This document shows, piece after piece, positions 27,501 through 36,048 of a stretch of DNA of 64,000 bases (the stretch's first letter is position 1; each line of letters opens with the position of its first letter). The position numbers and the translations under genes were made by a program. This stretch comes from Pseudomonas putida (GTDB taxonomy: Bacteria; Pseudomonadota; Gammaproteobacteria; Pseudomonadales; Pseudomonadaceae), in contig NZ_CP113097.1 of the NCBI RefSeq assembly GCF_026625125.1, forward strand, positions 5,132,001 through 5,196,000. The letters run 5' to 3'. A model generated the notes under the pieces. It saw only the letters and a program-made list of their open reading frames with translations. It ran no database searches and was not told the origin of the DNA.

Positions 27501-29403
27501 GGTCGGCCACCAGGAACTCGAATTCCACCGGGCCGTCGCTGTCGGTTTCTTCACCCTCGAACACGCCACGCAGGCCAGGCAGGCGGTCGGCGGGCCAGAT
27601 CGGTTGTTCGAGACGACGGGTGATCGGGCGGCCACCAGACTCCTGCAAGCTGGCCTGGACGGTCAACTGCAACGGCGAGCGCGCTTCGGCCCAGCGGCTT
27701 TCGATAGCGATCACGGCCTTGCCGGCCTGATCGAGGGTCACTTCATCCAGCTCCAGATCCTGGTTCAGCTCGGTTTCGGTAACCGAACCGAACTGGTACC
27801 CCGGCAAAGCAGGCACCGCTTCGCGCAGGGGGCGCACGTACGCCTGCCCGCTCAGCCGATTGCCCGCCGCCGGCGCACCGTAGAGGTAACGGCCATTGAC
27901 CTGGACCTGCGCCGTTTGCTCGGGCGAGAGCGGTGTGCCGCTGCCCTTCAGTTCAAGCGCCAGGCGTTCAGGAAGGAAGTCTTCGACGAGGAATTCATAG
28001 ACCTGCTTGCGCCCCCCTCCCAAGTCGAGCAACAGTTGCCAACGACCGGTCGGCGCTTCTGTGGCCAGTTGCAACGGGTATTGATAGAGGCCACTGGCAT
28101 CGGCCTCCCAGACAAACTTGCGGCTGACCTGCTCATCCGGGCGGCGCACCTCGACGCTGACCGGCTGGGCCTTCACCGGCTTGCCATCCTGGTCGCGCAA
28201 GAGGCCGTTGAGCAGCACCGTCTCACCCGGGCGATACAGGTCGCGCGGGCCAAAGATGAAGAACTGCAGAGGGTTTGCCTGCGGGCCGGTGATGTCGAAT
28301 TCAGCCAGGTCCAGCGCTGCAGTGTTCAGGCGTAGCAGTGTGGTATGCACACCCTGGGTCGCGATCAGGGTATCGGCCTTGGCCGTGAGCGGCAGTTGGG
28401 CATGGCCTTGGCCATCGGTCTTGGCCTGGGCCAGCAGCTTGCCCTTGTCGTCACGCAGCTCGAGGTTTACCTCCTTGAGCGCCTTGCCACCCTCCAGGGC
28501 TTGGGCAAACACGTCAAGGCGGTCGCGATAGCGGTGGGCCGACACGCCGATGTCGCTGAGGGTGAACAACGTCGCCGGCTGCGAATAATCGTAGGTCCCT
28601 GACGCGCGCATCACTGCCAGGTACACGCCCGGCTCCTGCAGCGGCTTGATCCCGGCGATCGGCAGCAACACGGTCTCGCGGGTATTGCGCGCCGGGTTGA
28701 GGTCGAACCGGCCGCTGTAGACCAGGTCGGCCAGGGCCAGGGTTTCCTTGGACTGGTAGTAGTAGAGGCTGCTGTTGCGGCCCCAGTTGACCAGGAAGGT
28801 CGAGAGCATGTCCGGCTTGACCCGGAAAAACTCGACATCGACCTTGTCGACGTTCAGGGCAATCACCGGCAGGCCCTCGGCCAGCCGCGCCGGCAGCAGC
28901 GAACCACGGCTGGCGAAGCCGATGGTCGGCTGCATGTCGCGGGTTTCCAGATGGGTCACCGATTCGCCTTCAAGCTGCTTGCCGTTGACGGCCAGCAGGC
29001 CCTTGTCGACGGTCAGCACCAGTTTGCGCTGCGGCTCGAGGTGCCGCAGGCGCAGCTCCATGTGGTTGTCGGCAAGCTCCCAGGCACCGTCGACCTTGCC
29101 TTTGACGGTATCGACCAGATGCAGCTTGGCAGCGAAGTCCTGCTTGGCGTCCAGCGGCGCGGAAAAACTGACCGAGAGGGCACTGGCGCCGTCGAGCTGC
29201 ACTTCCGAGACATCCAGCACGCTGAGCTCACGGCCCTCGTAGCGTTTGGCCAGTTCGGCAGTGTCCTCAGGCTTGGGCGCCGCAGATTCGGCCAGGGTGC
29301 TTGCCGCCGGTTTTTCGGTAGCGGCAGGTTCGTCTGGCGTGGAGGAATCACAGGCACTGAGCAGGGCCAGCGCGCAGGCCAGCAACAATCCTTTGTTGAA
29401 CAT
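24502..29403 (-). CDS. yfhM: Bacterial alpha-2-macroglobulin lipoprotein
   Basis: A 1633-residue periplasmic lipoprotein. The lipobox LLSAC gives lipid Cys18. The body is a chain of MG (macroglobulin) beta domains, with a bait region in the middle and the thioester motif GCLEQ at Cys1166, followed by an alpha-helical TED-like domain. Bacterial alpha-2-macroglobulins trap attacking proteases through the thioester and are thought to protect the cell together with PBP1C. Length agrees with the family (about 1530-1650). pbpC follows downstream on the same strand, separated by a small opposite-strand gene. Confidence 0.94.
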   Translation of the reverse strand: MFNKGLLLACALALLSACDSSTPDEPAATEKPAASTLAESAAPKPEDTAELAKRYEGRELSVLDVSEVQLDGASALSVSFSAPLDAKQDFAAKLHLVDTVKGKVDGAWELADNHMELRLRHLEPQRKLVLTVDKGLLAVNGKQLEGESVTHLETRDMQPTIGFASRGSLLPARLAEGLPVIALNVDKVDVEFFRVKPDMLSTFLVNWGRNSSLYYYQSKETLALADLVYSGRFDLNPARNTRETVLLPIAGIKPLQEPGVYLAVMRASGTYDYSQPATLFTLSDIGVSAHRYRDRLDVFAQALEGGKALKEVNLELRDDKGKLLAQAKTDGQGHAQLPLTAKADTLIATQGVHTTLLRLNTAALDLAEFDITGPQANPLQFFIFGPRDLYRPGETVLLNGLLRDQDGKPVKAQPVSVEVRRPDEQVSRKFVWEADASGLYQYPLQLATEAPTGRWQLLLDLGGGRKQVYEFLVEDFLPERLALELKGSGTPLSPEQTAQVQVNGRYLYGAPAAGNRLSGQAYVRPLREAVPALPGYQFGSVTETELNQDLELDEVTLDQAGKAVIAIESRWAEARSPLQLTVQASLQESGGRPITRRLEQPIWPADRLPGLRGVFEGEETDSDGPVEFEFLVADRDGNKLAASGLKVRLIRERRDYYWNYSQSDGWSYNYNEKFLTQSEEQVNVQAGSTAKLTFQVEWGPYRVEVEDPETGLVSSQRFWAGYRAQDNAEGGAVRPDQVKLALDQPAYADGATAKVTVTPPAAGNGYLMIESSDGPLWWQEIDVPAEGKTFDVQLDKQWARHDLYISALVIRPGERKANATPKRAIGVLHLPLGRAERKLAVSLQAAEKMRPKQPLKVRIKATNADGSIPKQAHVLLSAVDVGILNITDFKTPDPYASLFGRKAYGADQLDIYGQLIEAGQGRLASLAFGGDAAMAKGGKRPNTTVTIVARQSVPVALNEQGEGEASVDIPDFNGELRLMAQAWTEDHFGMAEGKTVVAAPLIAELSAPRFLAGGDRTSLALDLANLSGLAQQLTVDISSEGQVSLTGDAQQRVALAEGQRTTLMIPVQAQGGLGQGKVHVRVNGLQLPGEPQNTFEREWTLGVRPAYPAMLKHYRVALKDQPWTLPEADLAAFEPAGLEASLALSSRPPLNLAEQIRALEAYPYGCLEQTTSGLYPSLYADAQSLKRLGIKGEPAEVRKRKIEMGIEHLLGMQRYNGSFGLWSSDGEEEYWLSAYVTDFLLRARDQGYGVPAEALKKANERLLRYLQERNLIEVDYSENAEHTRFAVQAYAALVLSRSQQAPLGALRSLYERRADARSGLPLVQLAVALDKMGDKPRSQQALQAGLGISRSNGWMADYGSSLRDQALILALLQESGLGSNQVDQRLFALSDELAANRWLSTQERNALYLAGRSLLDKPETPWKARLDSAGEVREFSNADAGMKLEGPLLASPLSVQNEGSETVYQQLTLSGYPRQAPAAGGNGMQIRREYLGMNGQPLDLHNLRSGDLVLVHLAVKATERVPDALVVDLLPAGLELENQNLAQSAASLNNASSAVKQWRESMLNAGVVHQEYRDDRYVAALKLDGYGTTHLLYLARAVTPGTYRIPPPQVESMYRPNLQAVGDGQGDLTVGGR

Positions 29404-29535
29404 GGAGTGGGGACTCTAAATAGGCAGCGTAGGCGTGAAGGCAGCAACTATAGCGCAACGGCAGGTGGCTGGCCGGTACAATGCGGCCTCTCGATCCAGA
29501 AGGGCACATAGCGGCCTGCTTTCTCAGGAACACAA

Positions 29536-30873
29536 ATGTCGCAAATTGCCACCGACTGGCGCCACCGCCTCACCCACCGCAACGTCTGGGCCCTGGCCGC
29601 GCCGATGATCCTGTCCAACATCTCGGTGCCATTGGTAGCCTTGGTAGACAGCACGGTTATCGGTCACCTGCCCCACGCCCATCAGCTTGGCGCAGTGGCC
29701 GTAGGCGCCACGCTGTTCACCTTCATGGTCGGCCTGATGGGCTTCCTGCGCATGGGCTCCACCGGCTTCGCTGCCCAGGCCGCAGGGCGTGCCGATGGTG
29801 CTGCGTTGCGCCAGGTACTGGTGCAAGGCCTGCTGCTAGCGGTGGGCTTTGCCGTGCTCATCGGCCTGCTCGCCCTGCCCTTCAGCCAACTGGCGCTGCA
29901 CGCGATGCAACCGAGCCAAGCCTTGCAGCAATCGACCGAGGCCTTCTTCCATACCCGCCTGCTCGGCCTGCCGGCGGCGCTGGCCAGCTACGCGCTGGTC
30001 GGCTGGTTCCTCGGCACACAGAATGCCCGCGCGCCGCTGGCCATCCTGCTGACCACCAACCTGCTGAACATCGTTCTCAACCTATGGTTCGTGCTTGGCC
30101 TGGAGTGGGGTGTGCTGGGGTCGGCGCGGGCGTCGGTGATCGCCGAGTGGGCGGCCGCACTGCTGGGCCTGGCCTTGACCCGCCCTGCCCTGCGCGCCTA
30201 CCCCGGGCATATCGCCTGGGCGGCACTCAAGCGCTGGCAAGCCTGGCGGCCGCTGCTTTCCGTCAACCGCGATATCTTCCTACGCAGCCTGGCCCTGCAG
30301 CTGGTGTTCCTGCTGATCACTGTGCAAGGCGCCCGCTTGGGCGAAGCGACGGTGGCGGCAAACGCACTGCTGCTCAACGGCCTGCTGCTCACCGCCTACG
30401 CCCTGGACGGGCTGGCGCATGCCGTGGAGGCCCTGTGCGGCCATGCCATCGGTGCCCGCGATCGGGACACCCTGCGCCGCTCACTGGTCGTGGCCTGTGG
30501 ATGGTCATTGATCACCAGCCTGGGGTTTGCCGGGCTGTTCCTGCTGGCCGGGCATGTGTTCATCGACCTGCAGACCGACATCGACAGCGTGCGCGCGGCG
30601 GCATACCCGTACCTGCCGTACCTGGCGGTACTGCCATTGGTTGCGGTGTGGAGTTACGTGCTGGACGGGCTGTTCATCGGTGCGACGCGGGCGCGGGAGA
30701 TGCGCAATGCGATGCTGGTTTCGGTGCTGATGGCATTGCCGCTGGCGTGGGCCATGAGTGGGTTTGGCAACCACGGGTTGTGGTGGGCGTTTCTCGGGTT
30801 CATGGCGTTACGAGCGGTTACGCTGGGTTGGACGGGCTGGCGCCTGCAACGAAAAGGGCTGTGGATTCACTGA
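29536..30873 (+). CDS. MATE-family efflux transporter (DinF-like)
   Basis: A 445-residue inner membrane protein with about 12 hydrophobic helices in two similar halves. The start, HRNVWALAAPMILSNISVPLVALVDSTVIGHL, with the GFLRMGSTGFAAQAAG segment, fits the DinF branch of the MATE family. It should export organic cations or oxidised metabolites using a sodium or proton gradient; substrate unknown. It is divergent from yfhM and convergent with speA, with a strong hairpin after its stop codon. Confidence 0.9.
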   Translation: MSQIATDWRHRLTHRNVWALAAPMILSNISVPLVALVDSTVIGHLPHAHQLGAVAVGATLFTFMVGLMGFLRMGSTGFAAQAAGRADGAALRQVLVQGLLLAVGFAVLIGLLALPFSQLALHAMQPSQALQQSTEAFFHTRLLGLPAALASYALVGWFLGTQNARAPLAILLTTNLLNIVLNLWFVLGLEWGVLGSARASVIAEWAAALLGLALTRPALRAYPGHIAWAALKRWQAWRPLLSVNRDIFLRSLALQLVFLLITVQGARLGEATVAANALLLNGLLLTAYALDGLAHAVEALCGHAIGARDRDTLRRSLVVACGWSLITSLGFAGLFLLAGHVFIDLQTDIDSVRAAAYPYLPYLAVLPLVAVWSYVLDGLFIGATRAREMRNAMLVSVLMALPLAWAMSGFGNHGLWWAFLGFMALRAVTLGWTGWRLQRKGLWIH

Positions 30874-30878
30874 TGCCA

Positions 30879-30909
30879 GGCTGCTCCTGCTGCGTTAGCA
30901 GGAGCAGCC
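30879..30909. terminator. Strong hairpin between convergent MATE and speA genes
   Basis: GGCTGCTCCTGCT (30879-30891), a 5-base loop and the exact complement (30897-30909): a 13-bp perfect stem six bases after the MATE stop and eight before the speA stop. It probably terminates both transcripts. Confidence 0.7.
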
Positions 30910-30916
30910 TTGCCAA

Positions 30917-32830
30917 TCACGACGACAAGTACGAAGACCGGGTCAGCCCCAGGCGCAGTGCATCGAGGAACTGGGTCCGCTCGCGCGCAGTGATCTTGGC
31001 GCTGGCCACCTTGTCGCGGTAGTGGGTCATCAACTCCTCCGGCGACAGGTGCACGTAGCGCAACATGTCTTCGATGGTGTCGTGGGTCTCGATACCGGCG
31101 TGGTACACGCTGCCGTCGGCGTTCTGGTAGATGTTCACCGAGTCGGTGTCACCGAACAGGTTGTGCATATCACCCAGGATTTCCTGGTAGGCACCGACCA
31201 GGAATACGCCCAGCAGGTAGTCCTCACCGTCCTTGAGCGAGTGCACTGGCATGCTGGTCTCGATGCTCTGCTCGTCGACGTACTGGTTGATCTTGCCGTC
31301 GGAGTCGCAGGTCAGGTCCTGCAGCACGGCGCGGCGCAGCGGCTCTTCGTCCAGGCGGTGCAGCGGGATGATCGGCAGTACCTGGCCAATGGCCCAGGTG
31401 TCCGGCAGGCTCTGGAATACCGAGAAGTTGCAGATGTACTTGTCGGCCAGCTTGTCGTTCAGTTCATCCAGCACCTGGCGGTGCGAGCGCTGGCGGGCCT
31501 TCAGCGAGTTGTGCAGGCGGCGGCACACAGCAAAGTAGCACTGCTCGGCCAAGGCTTTTTCGCTCAGGCTGATCTTGCCATCGGCGTACTGCGCCGCCAC
31601 GTCACCCATGTAGTGCGTAGCGCGCCAGTAGGTCTCGGTGACCATCTCGATGTCGGTCGGGCCGAGCAGGTCGGCCAGCCACTGAACGGTCTCGGGCAGG
31701 CTTTCCTTGTTTTCGATGGTCGGCACGTCGTCGTTGTGTTTCTCGACGTCGGTTACCTGGATCACCAGCATGGCGTGGTGCGCAGTCAGCGAGCGACCAC
31801 TCTCGGAGAAGATGTGCGGATGCGGCAGGCCTTGCGCGTCACAGAACTCCTTGAGCATGCCCACCACCACGCCGGCATAGTCGTCCATGTCGTAGTTGAT
31901 CGAGCTGGCGTTGCGCGAGTGGGTACCGTCGTAGTCCACACCCAGGCCACCACCTACGTCGATATGGTCGACCGGCAGCCCCAGGGCACGGAGCTCGCCG
32001 TAGTAGCGGATGGCCTCCTTGAAGCCGTGCTGGTAGTCGGCCAGGTTGGCGATTTGCGAGCCCATGTGGAAGTGCAGCAGACGGATGCCCTGGTCCAGCC
32101 CGGCATCGCGGAAGCGCTGCACGACCGAAATCAACTGGGCAGCAGAAAGGCCGAACTTGGACTTCTCGCCACCGGTGTCTGCCCACTTGCTCGAAGCCAG
32201 CGAGGACAAGCGAACGCGCAGCCCAACCTGCGGCTTGACCTTGAGCTCGGCGGCCTCTTCGATCACCAGCGCCACCTCGGACTCTTTCTCGATGACGATG
32301 AACACGTTGTGGCCGAGCTTTTGCCCCATCAGCGCCAGGCGGATGAACTCACGGTCCTTGTAGCCGTTGCAGACGATGGTGCCGCCCTTCGGTGCCAGCG
32401 CAAGCACCGCCAGCAGCTCAGGCTTGGAGCCCGCTTCCAGGCCGATGGAAACGTTCTGCGTGGCGATGATGTTCTCTACCACCGCTTCCTGCTGGTTGAC
32501 CTTGATCGGATACAGCGCGGTGTACTGGCTCTGGTATTCGAGGCGCGCGATGTTGGCGTCGAAGGCACCGGTCAGCTGGCGCACGCGGTCCTGCAGAATA
32601 TCGGGGAAGCGCACCAACAGCGGCAGCGACAACCCGCTCTGGCGCAGCTCATCGACCTGCTCGAACAGGTCGATCGGCGCGCTTTGAGGGCCGTTGGGGC
32701 GCACTTCGACGCGCCCGGCTTCATTGATGGCGAAATAACCAGCGCCCCAATGGCGGATGCCATAAACACTGCGGCTGTCGGCCACGGTCCATTGGCTACC
32801 ATCGTCTTTGCGTGTGCGTCGTACGGACAT
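30917..32830 (-). CDS. speA: Biosynthetic arginine decarboxylase
   Basis: A 637-residue PLP enzyme (fold III) that turns arginine into agmatine, the first step of one putrescine route. The PLP Lys is in [10 protein letters not shown] (Lys110); the substrate and PLP region HFHMGSQ and the glycine-rich [12 protein letters not shown] segment are present, and the C-terminal part has the CDSDGKI active-site Cys-Asp motif. Length is as expected for bacterial SpeA (about 630-660). The gene is monocistronic, with yciH 149 bases upstream on the same strand. Confidence 0.95.
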   Translation of the reverse strand: MSVRRTRKDDGSQWTVADSRSVYGIRHWGAGYFAINEAGRVEVRPNGPQSAPIDLFEQVDELRQSGLSLPLLVRFPDILQDRVRQLTGAFDANIARLEYQSQYTALYPIKVNQQEAVVENIIATQNVSIGLEAGSKPELLAVLALAPKGGTIVCNGYKDREFIRLALMGQKLGHNVFIVIEKESEVALVIEEAAELKVKPQVGLRVRLSSLASSKWADTGGEKSKFGLSAAQLISVVQRFRDAGLDQGIRLLHFHMGSQIANLADYQHGFKEAIRYYGELRALGLPVDHIDVGGGLGVDYDGTHSRNASSINYDMDDYAGVVVGMLKEFCDAQGLPHPHIFSESGRSLTAHHAMLVIQVTDVEKHNDDVPTIENKESLPETVQWLADLLGPTDIEMVTETYWRATHYMGDVAAQYADGKISLSEKALAEQCYFAVCRRLHNSLKARQRSHRQVLDELNDKLADKYICNFSVFQSLPDTWAIGQVLPIIPLHRLDEEPLRRAVLQDLTCDSDGKINQYVDEQSIETSMPVHSLKDGEDYLLGVFLVGAYQEILGDMHNLFGDTDSVNIYQNADGSVYHAGIETHDTIEDMLRYVHLSPEELMTHYRDKVASAKITARERTQFLDALRLGLTRSSYLSS

Positions 32831-32979
32831 TCAAGTCCCCTATAAAGTCGAAGACACTGCCCCACATGGTGGCGGGCGCAGTGTAAAAGCTGGAAATGAC
32901 GATTCATCCGTGCCCAGGAATAGACCCTGGTCGCGGGAACGAGTTTAGAAAGCGCTGGGCAAAAAGTCGCGGGATGGCC

Positions 32980-33351
32980 TCAGCCCCCGGACTTTTTCGC
33001 CTTGAAACCCTGTTTGGTCAGCTCGCCGATCAACAGCTCGACATGGTCGCCCTGGATCTCGATAACCCCGTCTTTCAGGGCGCCGCCGGTACCGCAGCGG
33101 CGCTTGAGCGTGGTGGCCAGCGCTTTGAGCTGGTCTGGCGGCAGCGGTACACCGGTGACGGTGGTCACGGTCTTGCCGCCACGACCTTTGCTCTCACGGC
33201 GAACACGGGCGATGCCGTCGCCTTCGGGGAGGGTTTGCTGCTTGCAGATGCAGGCATCCACCGGCTGGCTGCAGTCGGGGCAGTGCCGACCGGCGTCGGT
33301 GGAGAACACGAGACCGCCAAGGGCGGAAAAGGAAGAAGCTTTCTTGGCCAC
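32980..33351 (-). CDS. yciH: YciH/SUI1-family translation factor homologue
   Basis: A 123-residue eIF1/SUI1-domain protein. The N-terminal part has two paired-Cys motifs (CPDC and CICK), as in E. coli YciH, and the C-terminal ~75 residues are the SUI1 fold (GGKTVTTVTG, GTGGALKDGVIEIQGDH). Bacterial YciH may influence start-codon fidelity. The GTG at 33351 with AGAGGAAC upstream gives the usual V/M-AKKASSFSALGGLVFST N-terminus; longer versions of the frame lack support. An 18-base palindrome lies 31 bases upstream. Confidence 0.92.
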   Translation of the reverse strand: MAKKASSFSALGGLVFSTDAGRHCPDCSQPVDACICKQQTLPEGDGIARVRRESKGRGGKTVTTVTGVPLPPDQLKALATTLKRRCGTGGALKDGVIEIQGDHVELLIGELTKQGFKAKKSGG

Positions 33352-33381
33352 TTTTGTTCCTCTGTGCTGAGGACAAAAACT

Positions 33382-33399
33382 GGTCGGCAGGTGCCGACC
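33382..33399. promoter_or_regulatory. 18-bp palindrome upstream of yciH
   Basis: GGTCGGCA-GG-TGCCGACC: 8-bp arms with a 2-base centre. Too tight a loop for an RNA hairpin terminator, so a protein-binding site in DNA is more likely. The factor is unknown. Confidence 0.35.
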
Positions 33400-33594
33400 G
33401 CGAAGCCCCACTCTGGCAGGGGCGGCGCTACTGCTGCAAGACCTGCGGCAGCCCGAAAAGGGCGCGCAGTGTAACGATAAAACAGGCAATTGCTAAGTAC
33501 TGGAATGCGCCATTATGCGAATGTTTTGCGACTTCGCCGCCTGTCGGCGCCTGGGTTGATGCAAACTGGCGCGTCTTACCCAGGAGACAGGCCC

Positions 33595-34206
33595 ATGACG
33601 ACACCTCAAATCGGTACGTTCATCGCCAGCTGGCACGAGTTAGGCGTAGCCGTGCCCACCCCATGGGGCGTGACCCAGGCATGTGAAAGCCAGGTCCTTT
33701 CCCTGATGACGCGCCTCGACGCAGGGTATCGGCGCCAGGGTGATCATGCCATTCATCACACCGCCGTCGTCGAGCCCGGGGCGGTGCTGAAGGGGGCAAT
33801 CATCATTGGCCCCGGGGCCTTCGTGGCTGCGGGTGCCTACCTGCGAGGTGGCGTCTACATCGCCAGCAACTGCATCGTAGGGCCAAGCTGCGAGGTGAAA
33901 AGCAGCTTCATGCTCGATTCGAGCAAGTTGGCCCATTTCAACTTCGTCGGCGACTCGCTGATCGGGGCCAACGTCAATATCGAAGCCGGGGCGATCATCG
34001 CCAACTACCGCAATGAACTGGAGGGGGCCGTCATCAGGATTCGCCACGCACAGGCGACCCTCGACACCGGGGTGCGCAAGTTTGGCGCCTTGCTAGGCGA
34101 TGGTTGCAGGATAGGTGCGAACGCGGTCATCGCCCCTGGCGCAGTGCTCGAGCCCGGTACCCGCGTGCCGCGCCTGGGGCTGATCGACCAGTTCGCCTAC
34201 GACTGA
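33595..34206 (+). CDS. Left-handed beta-helix (hexapeptide) protein, GlmU-C-like
   Basis: A 203-residue protein built of hexapeptide repeats (AVVEPGAVLKGAIIIGPGAFVAAGAYL and onward). The segment LAHFNFVGDSLIGANVNIEAGAIIANYRNE resembles the acetyltransferase half of GlmU (His and Asn-Tyr positions). There is no nucleotidyltransferase domain, so it is a stand-alone beta-helix, probably an acyltransferase or a sugar-nucleotide-related enzyme. AGGAGA precedes the ATG at 33595. Its 3' end overlaps the convergent NUDIX gene by 10 bases. The substrate cannot be named. Confidence 0.82.
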   Translation: MTTPQIGTFIASWHELGVAVPTPWGVTQACESQVLSLMTRLDAGYRRQGDHAIHHTAVVEPGAVLKGAIIIGPGAFVAAGAYLRGGVYIASNCIVGPSCEVKSSFMLDSSKLAHFNFVGDSLIGANVNIEAGAIIANYRNELEGAVIRIRHAQATLDTGVRKFGALLGDGCRIGANAVIAPGAVLEPGTRVPRLGLIDQFAYD

Positions 34207-34733
34207 GCAGCCTTGTAGCGCGCCAGCGCTGCCAAGGAGTCAGGGCAGTAAGGGTAGATATGCTGATCTTCTTCGACCTGTGCGAGGCTGACGAAACGCG
34301 CTTCGCTCACCTCCTCCGGCTGCAGCCGCAAAGGCGCATCGGACACCGCCGAATACACCGCGCACCACAGGCGGTTATCCGGCTGGTCGAAATAGAACCG
34401 CTCGTGAAATTGCAGCGCCACGCCTTCGATACCCAGTTCCTCGGCCAGCTCGCGGGCTGCCGAGACGGCATACGACTCGCCTGCGGCCACCATGCCGCCT
34501 GCTGCCACATCCCAGTAACCTGGGTACAGCGCCTTGCTCAAGGTACGCCGGTGTACGCAGAGTTGCCCTGCGCCGTTGAACAGCAGAATGAAGGTACACC
34601 GGCCGATCAGGCCCCGTTCACGCAGGTCGGCCCTTGGCAGCGCCCCAAGCACCTGGTCGGCTTCGTCCACCCAGGCAACCAGCTCTCGGTCGGAGGCCGC
34701 CCGGTGGGCGGCCTCTTTGGGGCTGATGGCCAT
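34197..34733 (-). CDS. NUDIX hydrolase (YfcD-like)
   Basis: A 178-residue NUDIX protein. The signature GX5EX7REUXEEXGU reads from GGMVAAGE to RELAEELGI near residue 85-105, with all metal-binding Glu present. N-terminal ELVAWVDEADQVLGALPRADLRERGL matches YfcD/IDI-like NUDIX enzymes. Substrate unknown. ATG 34733 starts two bases after the stop of the DUF2333 gene, so the two are co-transcribed; upstream extension of the frame would read into that gene. Confidence 0.9.
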   Translation of the reverse strand: MAISPKEAAHRAASDRELVAWVDEADQVLGALPRADLRERGLIGRCTFILLFNGAGQLCVHRRTLSKALYPGYWDVAAGGMVAAGESYAVSAARELAEELGIEGVALQFHERFYFDQPDNRLWCAVYSAVSDAPLRLQPEEVSEARFVSLAQVEEDQHIYPYCPDSLAALARYKAAQS

Positions 34734-34735
34734 AT

Positions 34736-35803
34736 TCAACCCTGCGACAGCAGCTGGCGCAGATCGATGACCGCAGCGTTGGCCCGCGAAATGTAGTTGG
34801 CCATGACCAGCGAGTGGTTGGCCCACATGCCGAAACCACTGCCATTGAGCACCATCGGACTCCACAGCGCCTCTTGCGAGGCCTCCAGTTCACGGATGAT
34901 CTGGCGCACGCTGACGGTGGCATTCTTCTTCGCCAATACGTCGGCGAAGTCCACCTCGATGGCCCGCAGCAGGTGCGACAGCGCCCAGGCTTGGCCACGG
35001 GCCTCGTAGAACACGTTGTCGATCTGCAGCCATGGGGTCTCCACCACCTCCTCGTCCACCTGCGGCGCCTGGCCGGCAACCACCGACTCGGTCTTCAGCG
35101 TGGTGTTGAGCTTGACCCGGCCAACGCTGGCCGACAGGCGCTGCGACAGCGAGCCCAGGCGCGTAGCGACATCGCCCAGCCAGTTGTTCAGGTTGTCGGC
35201 ACGGGTGTAGAAGATCGCGCCCTTGTCGCCTGCAGCCAGGCGAGCCTGATAGCGGGCAAGCGATTTGATGCCCTCTTCGAACTCCGACTCGCTGGACGGC
35301 AGGATCCAGCTCTTGTTATCGAAGTTGAAACGCGGCTCGGCCTTGGCCAGGTCCGCATCCTCGGTAGATTGCGACTGCGAGCGGGCGAAGTCTTTGCGCA
35401 AAGCGCGGGACAGGTCACGCACCTGGACCAGCACGCCGTATTCCCAGCTCGGCATGTTGTCCATCCACAACCCCGGCGGGAAGCGATCGTTGGAAATGTA
35501 GCCGCCCGGCTTGTTCAGCAGGGTTTCGGCCACAGTCTTGAGCGTTTCGATGGTGGTGTAACCAATCACCATCTGCTGGCCATTGCGCTCAGCTGCTGCC
35601 TGAGCGGTCTGCTGCACCGGGAACAGCTCCGGTTCCTGGCTCCAGTACCAGCCCAAGCCGATGCAGACCAGCAGGTACAACCCGATCAGGGTTACCAGGG
35701 CTCGGCTCCAGAGGCCACCCAAATAGCCACGGGCGGCAGCACCGCGGCCATCGACACGCTCACGGGGCTCGGCCTTGGCCTCGCGGTTTTTCCAGTCCAG
35801 CAT
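34736..35803 (-). CDS. DUF2333 family membrane-anchored protein
   Basis: A 355-residue protein with one N-terminal membrane segment (LVTLIGLYLLVCIGLGWYW, residues ~35-53) and a large periplasmic part with NDRFPPGLWMDNMPSWEYG and SQSTEDADLAKAEPRFNFD segments typical of DUF2333. No known function. AAGGA lies 7-8 bases before ATG 35803, which I prefer to the GTG at 35824. It is the first gene of a two-gene unit with the NUDIX hydrolase. Confidence 0.82.
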   Translation of the reverse strand: MLDWKNREAKAEPRERVDGRGAAARGYLGGLWSRALVTLIGLYLLVCIGLGWYWSQEPELFPVQQTAQAAAERNGQQMVIGYTTIETLKTVAETLLNKPGGYISNDRFPPGLWMDNMPSWEYGVLVQVRDLSRALRKDFARSQSQSTEDADLAKAEPRFNFDNKSWILPSSESEFEEGIKSLARYQARLAAGDKGAIFYTRADNLNNWLGDVATRLGSLSQRLSASVGRVKLNTTLKTESVVAGQAPQVDEEVVETPWLQIDNVFYEARGQAWALSHLLRAIEVDFADVLAKKNATVSVRQIIRELEASQEALWSPMVLNGSGFGMWANHSLVMANYISRANAAVIDLRQLLSQG

Positions 35804-36048
35804 GGCTTTGTCCTTATCAGTCACGACGGTTCAGGGCTTTTGACCACAGGCCAGTGCCAGGGTGCCACGGCAAGCCCATGTTGCTGCACTATAAAGCAGA
35901 CACCACCGTACGCATAAGCGACCAATCAGTCAGTAACTGAATATTCCTCATCAACGCTTTGTTGATCCGCCGCACTCGCATGGGTGAAAAGAACTGCTAG
36001 CATAGAGCCATCATCGCACCTGCACATCCACTAATAAGTAGTCAGGAC

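Noticed and set aside
26443..28335. A 630-codon plus-strand ORF
   Set aside because: Shadow of the alpha-2-macroglobulin gene, which has a lipobox and GCLEQ motif on the other strand.
31022..32845. A 607-codon plus-strand ORF covering speA
   Set aside because: It is the antisense shadow of speA; the encoded sequence has no family motif, and the minus strand gives the full arginine decarboxylase.
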